NCBI GenBank assembly: GCA_963971225.1
Contig: OZ020267.1
Location: 116,384,936 to 116,448,935, forward strand
Reading direction: 5' to 3'
DNA: 64,000 nt
Source: Melieria omissa
Lineage: Eukaryota > Arthropoda > Insecta > Diptera > Ulidiidae
Both the position numbers and the translations under genes were made by a program. Shown here piece by piece: positions 13,363 to 25,500 of the stretch (positions are counted from its first letter, which is position 1; each line of letters opens with the position of its first letter). The notes under the pieces are model-generated. The model did no database searches. It saw nothing but the letters and a program-made list of their open reading frames with translations, and was not told the DNA's origin.

Positions 13363-14116
13363 TTAACTAAGGTTTTACGGTATGAGAAAGAAATATAAAT
13401 AATAAAATCAGAAAAATAGGCATGCTGGAACAATAGTCACAGCGACTGGCAAAATTTTCAAAAAAATTTTGTTTGTCAAATAGATTCCAGGGGGTCTTAA
13501 AAATATCCCCCTCAAGTGGTTTTTAATTCTGATGACCCGTTCCCCTGCAGCAGCGCTTTATTGATGGTCAATTCGTTCCGCATGATATCGGTAACGCAAA
13601 TTTTAAACCGAGTTATTTCGAAACACTGGTTTTTGATAATGGAAGTAGAATATCTCGGCAAGTTTTAGTCCCACTGATTTAAGATTTGGGCAGCAACTAT
13701 TTGAAACATAGAATTTCTACACGAATTAAAAATTTCATTGTTTTTGGCGAAATCCGCGTCGCCATTTTCGGGAAATTAAGATAAAAAAAGGTAATTTTTT
13801 TCGGTTGGAGCGTGTTTTTTTTGTATGTTCGAGAAAATATTTTTTTTTTAGTTCGTTTAGATGGTACATATATTTTCTTATAATAACTAATAGCAATATT
13901 GTTTCAGATGATTTTTGAGGTGCCGGCACAACTTCTACTAGAATTTGGGCCCAACGTTGGACCCCCACCACAGCCGCCAGTTTAAGCACAAGAACAAAAA
14001 AATGCACTGCTACCTTTTAATAAAAGAATGAAAAAAAAAAATTTACATTGCATTAATTTTTTCCGGCGTATGCGCGATTCCAAAAATATACCGTTTACAC
14101 GTATTGACCCCCTTAA

Positions 14117-14840
14117 GGGGGTGTTCTGTAGTAAAATTTTCAAAAAATCGATTTTTTTTTTTTGCATTTTTCAACAGGTAATGTTGTTATCTATCGTATA
14201 AAAAAAGGTCTTTGATGAATTCGGACCGGAAAGTCATTTGTAAAGGAGGTTTCGTCACGCGCTCCGCCGAATTTCCACAGTACTTTCAGTACTTTAAACG
14301 CGTTTTTCCCGAAACCATGTTTTTCGAACTGGTTCACACGATTACAAATGATTGAGTAGACGGATTTTGATAATTTTTTTTTTAAATGTTTCTAAAAGTT
14401 GTCGCTATCGTCCGACGAGCGTTTTTTTCGATTTTGTTATTAGTTAGTGTTAAATAAATTTTGTTTCATTTGAAAAAATGGGAAAAAAAAATTTTTTACT
14501 TTCAAGTCGCGCCATTTTGAGAATTTTGATGAAAAACAAAAAAGCTCCCGTCGGACGATAATCGCACTCATATAGATTACAACAAAAAAATTTTCCGATT
14601 TCCATGTTTCAGACTGGAGCAATCGTGTGAACCGTCAACGCATGTTTTTTTGGCGGGCATCACTTTGCGGCGCTGCAGTGCAGCAACGAATCAATATTTT
14701 TTCAAACCTTATACTGAATTTTGTAGTTAAAAGTATAATAAAACATTGAAAAAAAACCGCATAAAAAAATTGAATAGTTACTTCACAGTAGAATTTCAAA
14801 AAACACCTAAGAAAACGAGCTGTTACTACAGAACACCCCC
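14117..14840. mobile_element. TTAA-flanked piggyBac-like MITE (GGGGGTGTTCTG ends)
   Basis: TTAA at 14113-14116 and 14841-14844. The 18 nt perfect inverted ends are GGGGGTGTTCTGTAGTAA and its complement. The 724 nt interior is non-coding and contains actttaaacgcgtt, also found in the element at 63146-63817. Confidence 0.9.
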
Positions 14841-14882
14841 TTAAAGCTACAATTCATATTCACTTTATATTTTTTTACTTGA

Positions 14883-15260
14883 TTAGATCGAAACTCTGAT
14901 CTTGGTGGGTAGGTAGGTAGCAGCTGAGCACACTCAAGTAGCACTATGTGCCGTTTTGTTGTCGCATCCTCGACTGGGTCTTCCCTGCGTGGGAGAAGAT
15001 ACTGGGTCTTAAAGCCAACCCGCATCGTCCAACTAGGACTTGATGCATTCAGTCTTGTCTCAGACAGATCAGCTGGAGAGCTAATCAGACTGTTCCCCAA
15101 GGAATTTAGTCTTTTAAAAGCCAAGGCAGGGCAGCCGCAGAGGAAGTGTTCGAGTGTTTCCCTCTCGTTGATTTCCCTGCAGCTTCTGTAAAAAGGGTTG
15201 TGGGGATTCCCAATCTCGCCGCATGTAGACCAATTGGCCAGTGACCCTTGGTGGGTAACA
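14883..15260 (-). pseudogene. LINE C-terminal remnant (frameshifted)
   Basis: On the minus strand one frame reads GHWPIGLHAARLGIP. A second frame then continues YRSCREINERETLEHFLC and CPALAFKRL. This is the C-terminal cysteine/histidine cluster (C-x2-C, H-x4-C pattern) found after the reverse transcriptase of R1/I-type non-LTR retrotransposons. The frame change between the two halves marks it as dead. Its 3' end (low coordinate) runs into a CTAC-like tetranucleotide repeat near 14905-14920, as in elements that end in short repeats instead of poly(A). Confidence 0.7.
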
Positions 15261-16264
15261 TTATCTAGTTTTTATTTTTAATTGTTTTAGCCCTTAGGCA
15301 ATAGCCCACTATTTTTGTAAATGTCAATATTTTTTCATCTTATTCACAAATCCTGTATGATATTTACAATACTATTCCCTTATTTCCCTATTTCCTAATC
15401 AGATCCTGAACTCACAGAACTGAACTAAACTGTATATTAAATACCAACTTGCTTAGGTAATTTTATTTTGTTGCCTTCCAGCTGCTTGGGTAATAAAATT
15501 TCAAATCTTAAAGTTTCCTGACCAGTCTTTCTCTTTCACTAACTGAGATTTTTAATTTTCACAAATCAGTTGGTATTTGCAATTGAGAGCCAAAGGAAAT
15601 TGAGACTCAACTCAATTTGCATTAGATATATCAAGTACGTATCGGCATTGGTTCGTTAAATTGTTTATTTGTATTAATTAAATATCGGGTTATACATTTC
15701 ATTCCATATGTCTGGTAGCTACTCCAAAAATGCATAGTCATACGTATGATGTGTATGGATTCTACGTTAATTGTAATAGTGGTAGTAAATATCTTATTGG
15801 CTTATCAGTTAGGAGTCAATGTAATTGTATTGTATTTGCACGCTAATCAGCTAATATAAAACACTTGACAAAAATAAGTGGACCGACCAACGCACACTTG
15901 TGATCAGCGAAATGGGCAAAGAACACGGAAACTATACAAGAAATGTCTATATAGCGCCTCGCCCGGGTCGATTCACATATATTTCGCATATTCTACCAAA
16001 CGCTGCTCAAAACAATCTTTTTTAAACGGCTGCAATAAACTTCATAATTAAATGTGTAACACTAAATCGGCGTTTGGGCATGATTACAACAAATCTCGAG
16101 TATAAATATGTAAACAAATTGTAAAGTATTAGACAAAAATTCCCAGCAATGCACCGAATCCACTATACACCGTCATTCCCGTTTGCATATGGGACCAGGT
16201 GCATGATGCCAATGGAAGCGGCAGTTGCATCGCGCCTACGCGTTGCGTTGTTGTGTTGTGTACC

Positions 16265-16531
16265 TCAGCCAAAAACCTTCTCGAAGCACGTATGGCAATA
16301 CGGCTTGTCGTTTTGCTCCTTGAAAGTGCCCTTGTTCAGTTGTTTTAAGCAGAAGGCGCACACAAAGTGCTCCGGATGGAACTTCTTAAACATTGCGGTG
16401 ATGCAACGGCCGGTTATGGGCTTCGAGCAGCCGGCACATAGAGAGCCGCGCTTGGCGTGGTAGTGCGTCTCGCAGTAGGGCAATCCCTCATGGTCGAAGA
16501 AAGAGCCACCTTGGAAGGGTCGACGGCAATC
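16265..16531 (-). CDS. Pax: Paxillin terminal exon A: second half of LIM3 plus LIM4
   Basis: Starts in phase 0 directly after a TTTTTGCAG acceptor with GAT TGC (Asp-Cys), which supplies the sixth zinc ligand of LIM3. Seventeen residues later comes YCETH, the last ligand pair. LIM4 then runs from SLCAGC to YCHTC, and the chain ends EKVFG before TGA at 16265. [20 protein letters not shown] is the characteristic paxillin LIM4 core. The intron from the preceding exon is 3.2 kb and contains the alternative terminal exon at 19472-19564. Confidence 0.95.
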   Translation of the reverse strand, partial: DCRRPFQGGSFFDHEGLPYCETHYHAKRGSLCAGCSKPITGRCITAMFKKFHPEHFVCAFCLKQLNKGTFKEQNDKPYCHTCFEKVFG

Positions 16532-19500
16532 CTGCAAAAACAAAAAAAATTGTATAAATATCTATGTGCTTATTAACAATTTGCAACTCAAAGATATTAT
16601 GTTTTTTATATAGTTTTAATGCCGGAATAAGCCAAATGTTTTTCATTGGCAAATGTAAATTGGTAAAAACAAATTGCCCTCAGCTTTTTCTGCGCAAAAT
16701 TATTTTTTGTAAAACATTTGAAAAAAATCCATTGTGAAACTTTAGAGATACTAAAATGCTCGCATGGAAACTTTTTATAAAGAAAATAAATAAATTCATA
16801 TAAGAGTGCAATGCATATTTATATTTTCTTAATGGGCAAATTTGCGTGCCGATCAGCCATATTCGAGTGTCATCTGACATTGAAAATGCGTTTTCAGTGA
16901 TTTTCACTATATGCCAAAATCTCGCCCGAGTTCATGAATTTTCAGCTCAAAATAATTCTGCCATGAAATCTTTTAATTGCGTTGTCAGTTAAAGCGGCAA
17001 CGAAAATTAAACAACAATACAGCGGGTACATAGATAGAAGCTAACGAATTTGGAAATATTGCACACCGCCTGCAATTCGTCCGTAGACATTGTGTTCATG
17101 TGCTTGTGAGTGTTTGCGCACACGCCACGAGAAACTATGCAACGTCCGTTTGCATTCGGCCAAACTAATTAATGTAATAAATTAGCATTCATTAAGCGCG
17201 CAAATCTCGCTCTGCACCGAAGCGGAAGAATGGGCCGACTGTCGGAAATAAATTTTAAATGTTGCATTCTATTAAAAACGCCCACTTGCACCAACCAGTA
17301 GTCAATACGCCTGCAATGGTCGGCATGCTAACAATTTTGTGGGCAATGCTGCTGCTAAAAACGGCAGCATCAAACAAACAGGTCAAGTGTCAAAAACAAT
17401 GGAGTGAAGTCTGGAACAATACTGAATCATCATCATTGATCATTTTCGGACCCTCGAACAGGGCTGAGAGTAGCCCACCTGCCCTCTCCACGAAATTTCA
17501 TTTCAACGACATTTCATGGAAGGCTACAAAAGCAACTTAAGTTATAATATAAGTTATATTATAAAAATCATAGGATCGGAGGTGATGTTAGCTCTTGTTT
17601 ACTACACGTTCATCAGTAAAAACAAACTGTCGGTTAGTTAGCCAGGGACACAAGAAAATGCAAGTAATAGCATAAAATTATCTTTTGTCGATATGTCGCT
17701 AGAAACATCTGAATTGAAGCAAATATTTAAACCCATAGTGAAATTATTTATTTCAATATAATTAAAAACCTTGAAAATGCAAACATTTTTAGAAATTGAA
17801 AAGATTTCCGTTGCCGCAGATGTGTAACATTTGCTCCACCGTCCATGAGATGCGCAAAACAACAAGCATGTGCTTTGTGTACAAGTTGGAAATTAATTTT
17901 TATTGTTGTATTGGCTGATGCAAAGCAGAGCAAAAAATAAACGAAACTGAAAAGCACAGGAAACGCAGACCGGCGTGTGGAAGGGGCGGCTAACATTTAT
18001 TTATATGCCGGCAACTGGCCGTAAAGCACACTTCTGGCACCATGTCAAGTCGAAGAAGCAGTGGGATCAGCTGAAGGAGTGTTCCGCGAAAATGTCTTTT
18101 TGGAAAATCGAGACAAACAAAGAAAAAGGCGAATGCTAAATTGGGAAGGACAAGCACGACGAACAGCTGCAATTGACAGGGGTAATGCTTTAGAAGAAAC
18201 AACTCCTATTTCAATATTCCTATATTTATTTTCATACGAGACAATATTTGTAATTTGCTTATTTAATATTCGGAGCAAGCTAGTTTAAGGGCCGCCAGTG
18301 CGGCACGTAGAGGTGCTAGGAGGAGGAGGCGTGGGCACACGCATCATTTCACTGAACTTGAGCGCATCTGCAGAGATGCAGACGTGCGCCAAATCCTCCG
18401 CACGCGCGCACAGAATGTCTTGCTGTTCGGCAGGACGCGGGCGCAGCAGTTCCTGCTGGTTGAACACTGCGGCCCATAAACAGCGTGTCAGCGTGGCAGT
18501 TTGCGTATTTGTTTTGTTATTTTCATAATATTTTGTTTTGTTTTTTATATTTATTATTTTTTTTATTTTATTTACAAATAAACAAATTACAATATTGCCT
18601 CGTACTTTAAACAATACCTAAAACTTAGCCTAATTCATAGTTTCAATTTGTTAGTGTGTATTTTACCGCTACAACTTTCAGCTTGCTTCCTATTCCTTCA
18701 TTCATTCATTTAGTTTAAATTTAAGGCGATTGTGAAGTATAGGTTCAGGGTTTGTTAGGAGTGATGAGGGGAATAAGGAGTGTTTAACAATGCTGATGTT
18801 GTGAAGCTGAAAGAGAAATTACAATATTCAGGGGCACATTAGACCATTGGACGCATTCGCAGACGAACAACCACCGGCCGCAGCTGCTTAAAAGCAGCTG
18901 GGCCAGTGGGGTCAACGTTGCGTCAACTTAGCGTTAGGGTGCTGGGTAATTAAATCTAGTTGCCGATATCTTTTACTCCGCGCCGAGGAAGAATTAAACA
19001 AAATATTATTTTGTATGTATATCGTTCAGAAACTTGCTGGCACCATCGCCATTCGAGTGGGCGTGTTCGTGTTATGAATGTGTTTTTGTTTTTGTAACGA
19101 GTGTATTCGTGTGTGTGTGTGTTATGTGTTTGTGCGTGAATTCGTGAGTGGTTGTGTTTGTGTGTTGCTTGTGTGCGTGAGTGTATGTATTGAATTGCGT
19201 AAAGTGCCAACAAAAATAGAACAGATCACGACCAAACGCTTGAAAAAATACGAAAACAGCGAGGAGGGCACGCAGCACCGATCTCTTGTCCGCGTGTCCG
19301 CGTTGGGCTGCGCAACTTTCCAAAATATGACCGATCGGGTGCTGTTGGTTCTTTTACTTCCTTTTCTGTCTCATTTGAGTACTGAATGAACGAAAAACGA
19401 AAGGAAATTGCTACAAACAAAGCAAAAACCCAAAACGAATAACCGAAAATATTCGAAAGATCTATTTTGGTTTATTCTTCCTCATCGACACCCACACATG

Positions 19501-22500
19501 TTGGACAAACTGGTTTGCCTTCCATGGCGTAGAAGGATTTTCCTCGAACGGCCTTCTTGCAGTCCTAGAATAGTGGGAAGTGGAAATAAGTATTTAACGA
19601 ATGTTCAACTAATAACAGAGGCAGAGGTGGAAGCGGAAGCATAGACGGGGCAACGGCAGTTTGACCGCCTGCTGTACTCAGCACATAACGGTGCAGCACA
19701 AACTTCAGGCGCAATTTTGACAAAGTTTAAAAGTTGCACTTACCCTGCAAACGAAACAGTCGGGATGCCATTGGGAGTTCAAGGCGGAGATGTAGTTCTC
19801 CATAATGGCCCGATTGCAGCCGTTACACTTGGGCGCAAACATCTCAAAGTAGTCGTTGCGGCAGTAGGGCTTGCCGTCGCGCTCATGGAAGCCGTCCTCC
19901 CCGAACTGCTGACCACACTGTGCGCAGAAAAAGTGTTCCGTGTGCCAGGTCTTGTCTAGAGCAGTAACGCATTTCTGCAAAAACAAAAGAACGCCAGACG
20001 CGCCAATTAGTTAAGTGGCTGCATAGGGCGACTGCTGTTGTCATACATCCAAAATAGCACCATTGCAATAGGCGCAGCGCGGGCTGAACAGGTTGTGGTA
20101 GTCCGGCTCACAATAGGGGGCACCGTCACGCTCGAAGAAGTTCCGTGTGCCCAGCTCCTGGTTGCAATGATTGCATGTGAAGTGCTCCGGGTGCCAGGTC
20201 TTGCCCAGCGCGGTGATCACCTGTCCCACAATCGGTTTCTCGCAGGCATTGCAGCAGCCCTTCTGTACGGTATTCACTCCCTGGCGACTCATGTTGGCCT
20301 GTAGGCTACCAAGCATAGAATCCAACTGATCCGGCTCGTGCTCTTCTACAACGGTAGAAGTGGTCTCGGTGATCGTTTGCGTCAAATGGGAAACGCCCTT
20401 GTTCGGCTTAGCGTAGTCGGTGACTGTCTGGTGGTGATGGTTCGAACCGTTGTTCACCTGTAAGAAGACACACAAAGCCGCAATGATTAATCGAGAAGCA
20501 AATCAACCAGGAAACTATGTATATTTGCTCAAAATCTACACGCGTTCCATTCGCCGCGCGAAAATACTTCTTCGTTCGACTTGAGTTTTTCCAACGCAAG
20601 CACAAAAGTGAAAATCTAACTAAAAATATTCCGCGCTGCTGGGACCTCTTACGTTCTCGTGTGCGATCCAAAGCGTCTGATGAAAATTTTCAAACTGAAA
20701 ATACTTTTATGCGCGTTGGTCTCAAAAACATGTCTGCGCTTTCAGAAAACTTTTCAAAAAACGAGCGAGTCAAAACGATAAAAAAAAATCGGAAAATGGC
20801 TGTGTTACGAACAGCTACGCCGTCCCCGCAGGCAATGGCGCTGGCAGCGTTTATGCAGATATTGCCAAAAATATATGAAAGACGCTTTGACTGGCTAGCT
20901 GGTCGGCTCACACTGTCGGCATATCGGGTCAGACACACATTCTGCCAAAACCGTCCGCTCGGCACGCACCTCCCCAATCCTGCAGCCAGTGCTCTTTCCA
21001 CTGCTGCTTTTCGTTTATTAACTTTTGCATTCCAAACAGCGAGTATTCTGATAGGACTATCGCCAAATCACATACACGTTTACATAGAGGTATACAACAG
21101 AGAAAGACAGACGAGGAATGTTTGACAACTCGGGCGATGGGCCGCAATTAAACAACTGGCAAGAGGCTGAAACGTTCACCGATACATAGTTCGGAGACAA
21201 TAGGAAAGATCGCCAAATGTCTCACGCATGTTTCATTATTATAAACGTGTCGACCAGTTAACAATATTAAAATTTGTTAATTGCATTTTTAACTACAGTA
21301 GAATCCCGATTATCCGAACATCGATTATCCGAACATCCGATTATCTGGACTCATTTGTCTCGGCTCTAACTGTCAATTTAAAAATGTTTTGCCGGTGTAA
21401 CGCGACATGTTACGACAAGTTTATTCCCGCCTCCGACCGTGTACCCTGACTGGATTCCAAATCTTAACTGATGAAGAAATCATTGAGGATTTGAACAGTA
21501 ACGAGAGAGAAAATGAAGAAGAAACTGAAACTGGGGAAGAATGTCAAGTACCATCTCACGCAGAAGCTTTTGAAGCTCTAGATGTTGCTTTTAAGTGGCT
21601 TGAAAGACAGGACGAATTGGATCCTATACAGTTGCTACAACTGAAGCGCATCAGGGACTTGGCCGCAATGAAAAGATGTGATTCATTACGTCAAAGATCA
21701 ATAACAAGTTATTTCCAATCAAAATTCTAAATTACATAGGTATTATGTAATTCATTATATATCGTTAAACTCGTTTTTTATAATATAGTATTTTCTAAAT
21801 GACACATGTAAAATCCGTTACATAATAAAAAAATATTAAAGTTTTAATATTGTTTGATTTGCTTTGAAATCGATTATCCGGATTTTCGATTATACGGAAT
21901 ACCCCTGGTTTCATTTGATCCGGATAATCGGGATTCTACTGTATTTGGAAACTCTTTTCCGCTAGTCTAATTTAAAAAAATTTTACAACCTTGCGCAAAA
22001 ATTATTTATCTATTCAGACCATCAACATACATTAAGATTTAAACGTTGATTTTAAATGTATAGAGAAATAGAGAAAAACGTAGGCAATAGCTAAAGCGGT
22101 TGTTTACACTTTCTTTGGAGAGAAGTAAGTTAAAGTGGCTGCCAGGACACAGGAAAGCTTTATGATACCCCAGGAAAGTAATTCCTGTTTAGAGCCTCAA
22201 CATGTCTGTAAAGCTGGTTGATTAAAAGTCATTCAAGCAGAACCAGATAGTGGTAACGAAGGACTTATTTCAAGAGAGAAATATTTTAGAGCGCTTTGGT
22301 TTCAGGTGGACAAGATCTACTTGGTTATTCCACAAGTGCCGAACCACCTGTTGTGGGCTATATACAATTACACATAGTTCGTTACAGTAGTGTCACGTTT
22401 TGCCAACGCATCAACACCATCTCTGGTGTTCCACACCCTTTCGGCGTGTTTAAACTGTACTCGTTTCTATTTTCTTTAGTAATTTCCGACCAGGCGCACG

Positions 22501-25500
22501 TGTGCAGTGCCACCGATTATAAACACCAAGCAGTGAGCCTAATAATGATGATAAGACGTCGCCCCTCTTTCCTTTGCTGTTTTTTTTTTTGCAAATACAT
22601 CAACTGTGATGTGCAAAAGCTGTGTCTTTTGACATTTAAAAGGAAACAAGAAGGGCATAACCAACTCCTTTTTGCCTCTGGAATGTCAGATTCCAAGCTG
22701 TAAACCCTGACCCAAAAATCACCGCCTGTTAAAAAGATTATGCGTGTAGAAATGTAAAGGATGCTCAGAAATAGGGGAGAGAACAAGTATAATTCGTGGA
22801 AACTTCCAGGCTATCATTTACACACATATGTGTCAATATGTGCTGACCACACAAAGCAGTGTATATAGAGAATAGAACAGTTACTGGCTATTAAGATAGG
22901 ACGTGTACATAGAACGTGTGCATAGATACAGGGTATACTGCTACAAATCCACTCATTGTTATGCATTTTTTAATAAAAATAATGATTTTAAATGATTGTA
23001 ATGAAAACTACTTTTATTGCTTTCCCTATTCGTTTCAAATTTGTGTTGCAACACATGTTGAAAAAATAATGTTACATTTAAACAAATGCAGACCATGTAG
23101 GCCTAAGTGTATCTCATGCGAGGCAGCCAGTCTAACTTTACCTAATGGTACTTTTATAGTCATATTGACGGAGGACATTTGTTCAAAATAGTTATGATTT
23201 AACTTAATTAAAAAAACACGCATAACTTGAAAAAAAAAAACACGAAGTCAACTTAGTTAGGTTTAAAATAGCTTTGTTCATAATTCGGTGGCACTGCACT
23301 GTAGCTATTAGTAACTCGTGTATTTTCCGCACATTAACCGACACACAAACAACTTTATTTTGCCGGTAGCGCACGTTACCCTAAAAACATACAAGTGTGC
23401 CACCGAAATCATTTAGCAACAACTCGAAAAGCGAAAGCTATCAAGGGACCAGTACACCACCAAAAGCGGAGGCGAATATAAATTGAAGTCGTGTAAAACA
23501 AAATGATATCCAGTAGATCACCAACATAAGCCTAAGGCAAGAGCAGAGTAATAAGTAAAAATTTGATGTAGTAGTAGTAGTAGTAAAAATGCAATGCGCA
23601 GGGAATGAATGCATTGCTGGCCAGTGGCAATGGTTATTTGACGGCCAACTGGCACGAGCTGGCAGTCTGCGAATAAGCTTTCCGACCGCCCCGCCGCCTA
23701 CCGCCCGCGTAACAACTCACTCGGTGGCAATGAAAACTTTGCGTTTTTATTGAAAAGGAAAAATAAAATAAATACAATAATAACGAAACATATACAAATC
23801 GAAAACGAAAATAGAACAGTGGAAGGCGTAACGAAGGAAACTAAATTTAAACTTGTGCGATTCGCATGATGCTGCTGCGGCCGTGGGCTCTGAGGCTGGT
23901 TAGCTGGTGGCCGTGTGCAATATTGTTTATATTTTTGGCATTATTTATTGCCAGAATTTTCATCATATGCTAATAAGCGGCGGCCGCAAAAGTCGCGCAC
24001 GTCGATATCATGCGGGCATACAGGCAACGGTGCCGCACAGAGAGAGAGAAAGAGCAAAGGATACGAGTACAAATTACTACCGGCAATAGTAGTGCCAGAT
24101 CAACGACGTAAGCAGAGGCGCCAGTCGTGCAGCAGCAGCAGTGGCCACTAACTCAGCGTCAACATGTTGGGAACCAAATAGCAAGAAAAACACGACAGCA
24201 ATTGCCGTTAACTCCAAAAAATATAAAAGTCTTAAATTGGAGAATCACCGAAACAATTGAAACAAGTCTGAGGCTAACCATGGCAATTCATTGTCGTCAA
24301 TGACATTGAAACATTTATAAACTAAAACGTCTGACCGTCCTCGGCTCCTCCACCTGCGCGCCACTCCCACATGATCACACAACCATGTGCGAGCACACGC
24401 AATTCCGCACCAATTCAACACCTCGCACGAATCGCCTTCCGAAATGCATTTTCCATCTACTTGATATTTTAAATGTTATATACGAATAATGTGGGTATTT
24501 GAAAACAGTACTACACCCTTGTTTACGGAATTTGAAGACGCTAACATAAGCCGGCCTCGATAGTCTAGCTTGTAGTACGCCGACTAACACCCAAGGTTCT
24601 GGTTTCGATTTCTAGTTCCGCCTAGCTACATCTATCGCTATCCACAAGAAGGAGATGAGAATTATACGAAACGCACAAGTAAAGGAAAAAGTACCAACCA
24701 CAGTTGGTATTCGGAGTCAAACTGTAGGTCCCCCTCCCTGTTATATAACAGTGTTACGTATACATTTTAAACGGGTAGCATCACAATTAGCCATTTATAG
24801 TTTGACCTATGACACAGAAGCACCTTAGCTTGCCTTAACCCACAGCAAATTAGCATGACATGCACATCTTCTTCTTTTTCTTCTTCTTCTTCTTCTTCTT
24901 TTTCTTGACGGGCACGACAGCCCGATTACGAGACTAAGGCCCAGCTACCCGCAACCATCCATGTTCTGCGTGTGAATTTTTACAAGGTTGGAGGGGACCT
25001 ACAGTTTTATGCCGATTCCGAACGGCGAGTTGGGAGCTTTTTCATACGCAGTTTTTACTCTAAGAGGTTTGCCATTTCCTGCTGAGAGGACAACTGCCGA
25101 AAGAAAAATTGCTGTTTTTTCTGTTTTTTTTCGGTGTTAGCAGCAACGGAGTTTTGAACCTGGGTTTGAGCGTCGCATTTGACTCGCCGCCCAACGCACT
25201 AGCCAGCTGAGGTACATTTACCTATAATTTGATGGCGAATTCCACTCTGCACTGCCTTCAGTATGCCTCGCAACTACCACAACCTCGGATAAATATTTAC
25301 CCTACAATCGCCATACAATTTCACCATGTAAGGAAGTTGGAGGTCAAAACATACACATGCGTTAAAAAATACAGTATCTACACAAACGCATATAAATACA
25401 TATGTGTGCATGTACATCTCCACAATTATGACAGCAGCGTGACAAAGTAGAAATTGGACGTATGTATGCTCAAGGAAAACGAAACAATTTTTAAAGCAAA

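Larger units (their letters stand above)
2820..16264. other. Gene-free spacer between acyl-CoA oxidase and paxillin
   Basis: No convincing coding exon was found. The region up to about 4700 holds the oxidase 5' side and AT-rich sequence without recognisable domains. From 5143 to 15260 it is packed with inverted-repeat elements listed separately: 5143-6241, 6964-7209, 8795-9379, 11923-12380, 12632-13362, 14117-14840 and a LINE remnant at 14883-15260. The stretch of about 9830-11830 is more GC-rich than its surroundings. It contains CA-rich runs and CAG/CAA-rich text that could be untranslated exon or promoter DNA. About 15270-16264 is probably paxillin 3' UTR and flank; a minus-strand AATAAA is present near 15664. 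Confidence 0.6.

Noticed and set aside
20517..21125. 202-codon plus-strand open frame in a paxillin intron
   Set aside because: Lys/Asn/Phe-rich with no domain and unbiased codon use.
23569..23586. TAG repeat as a CRISPR-like or satellite array
   Set aside because: A simple microsatellite of about six units without spacers.
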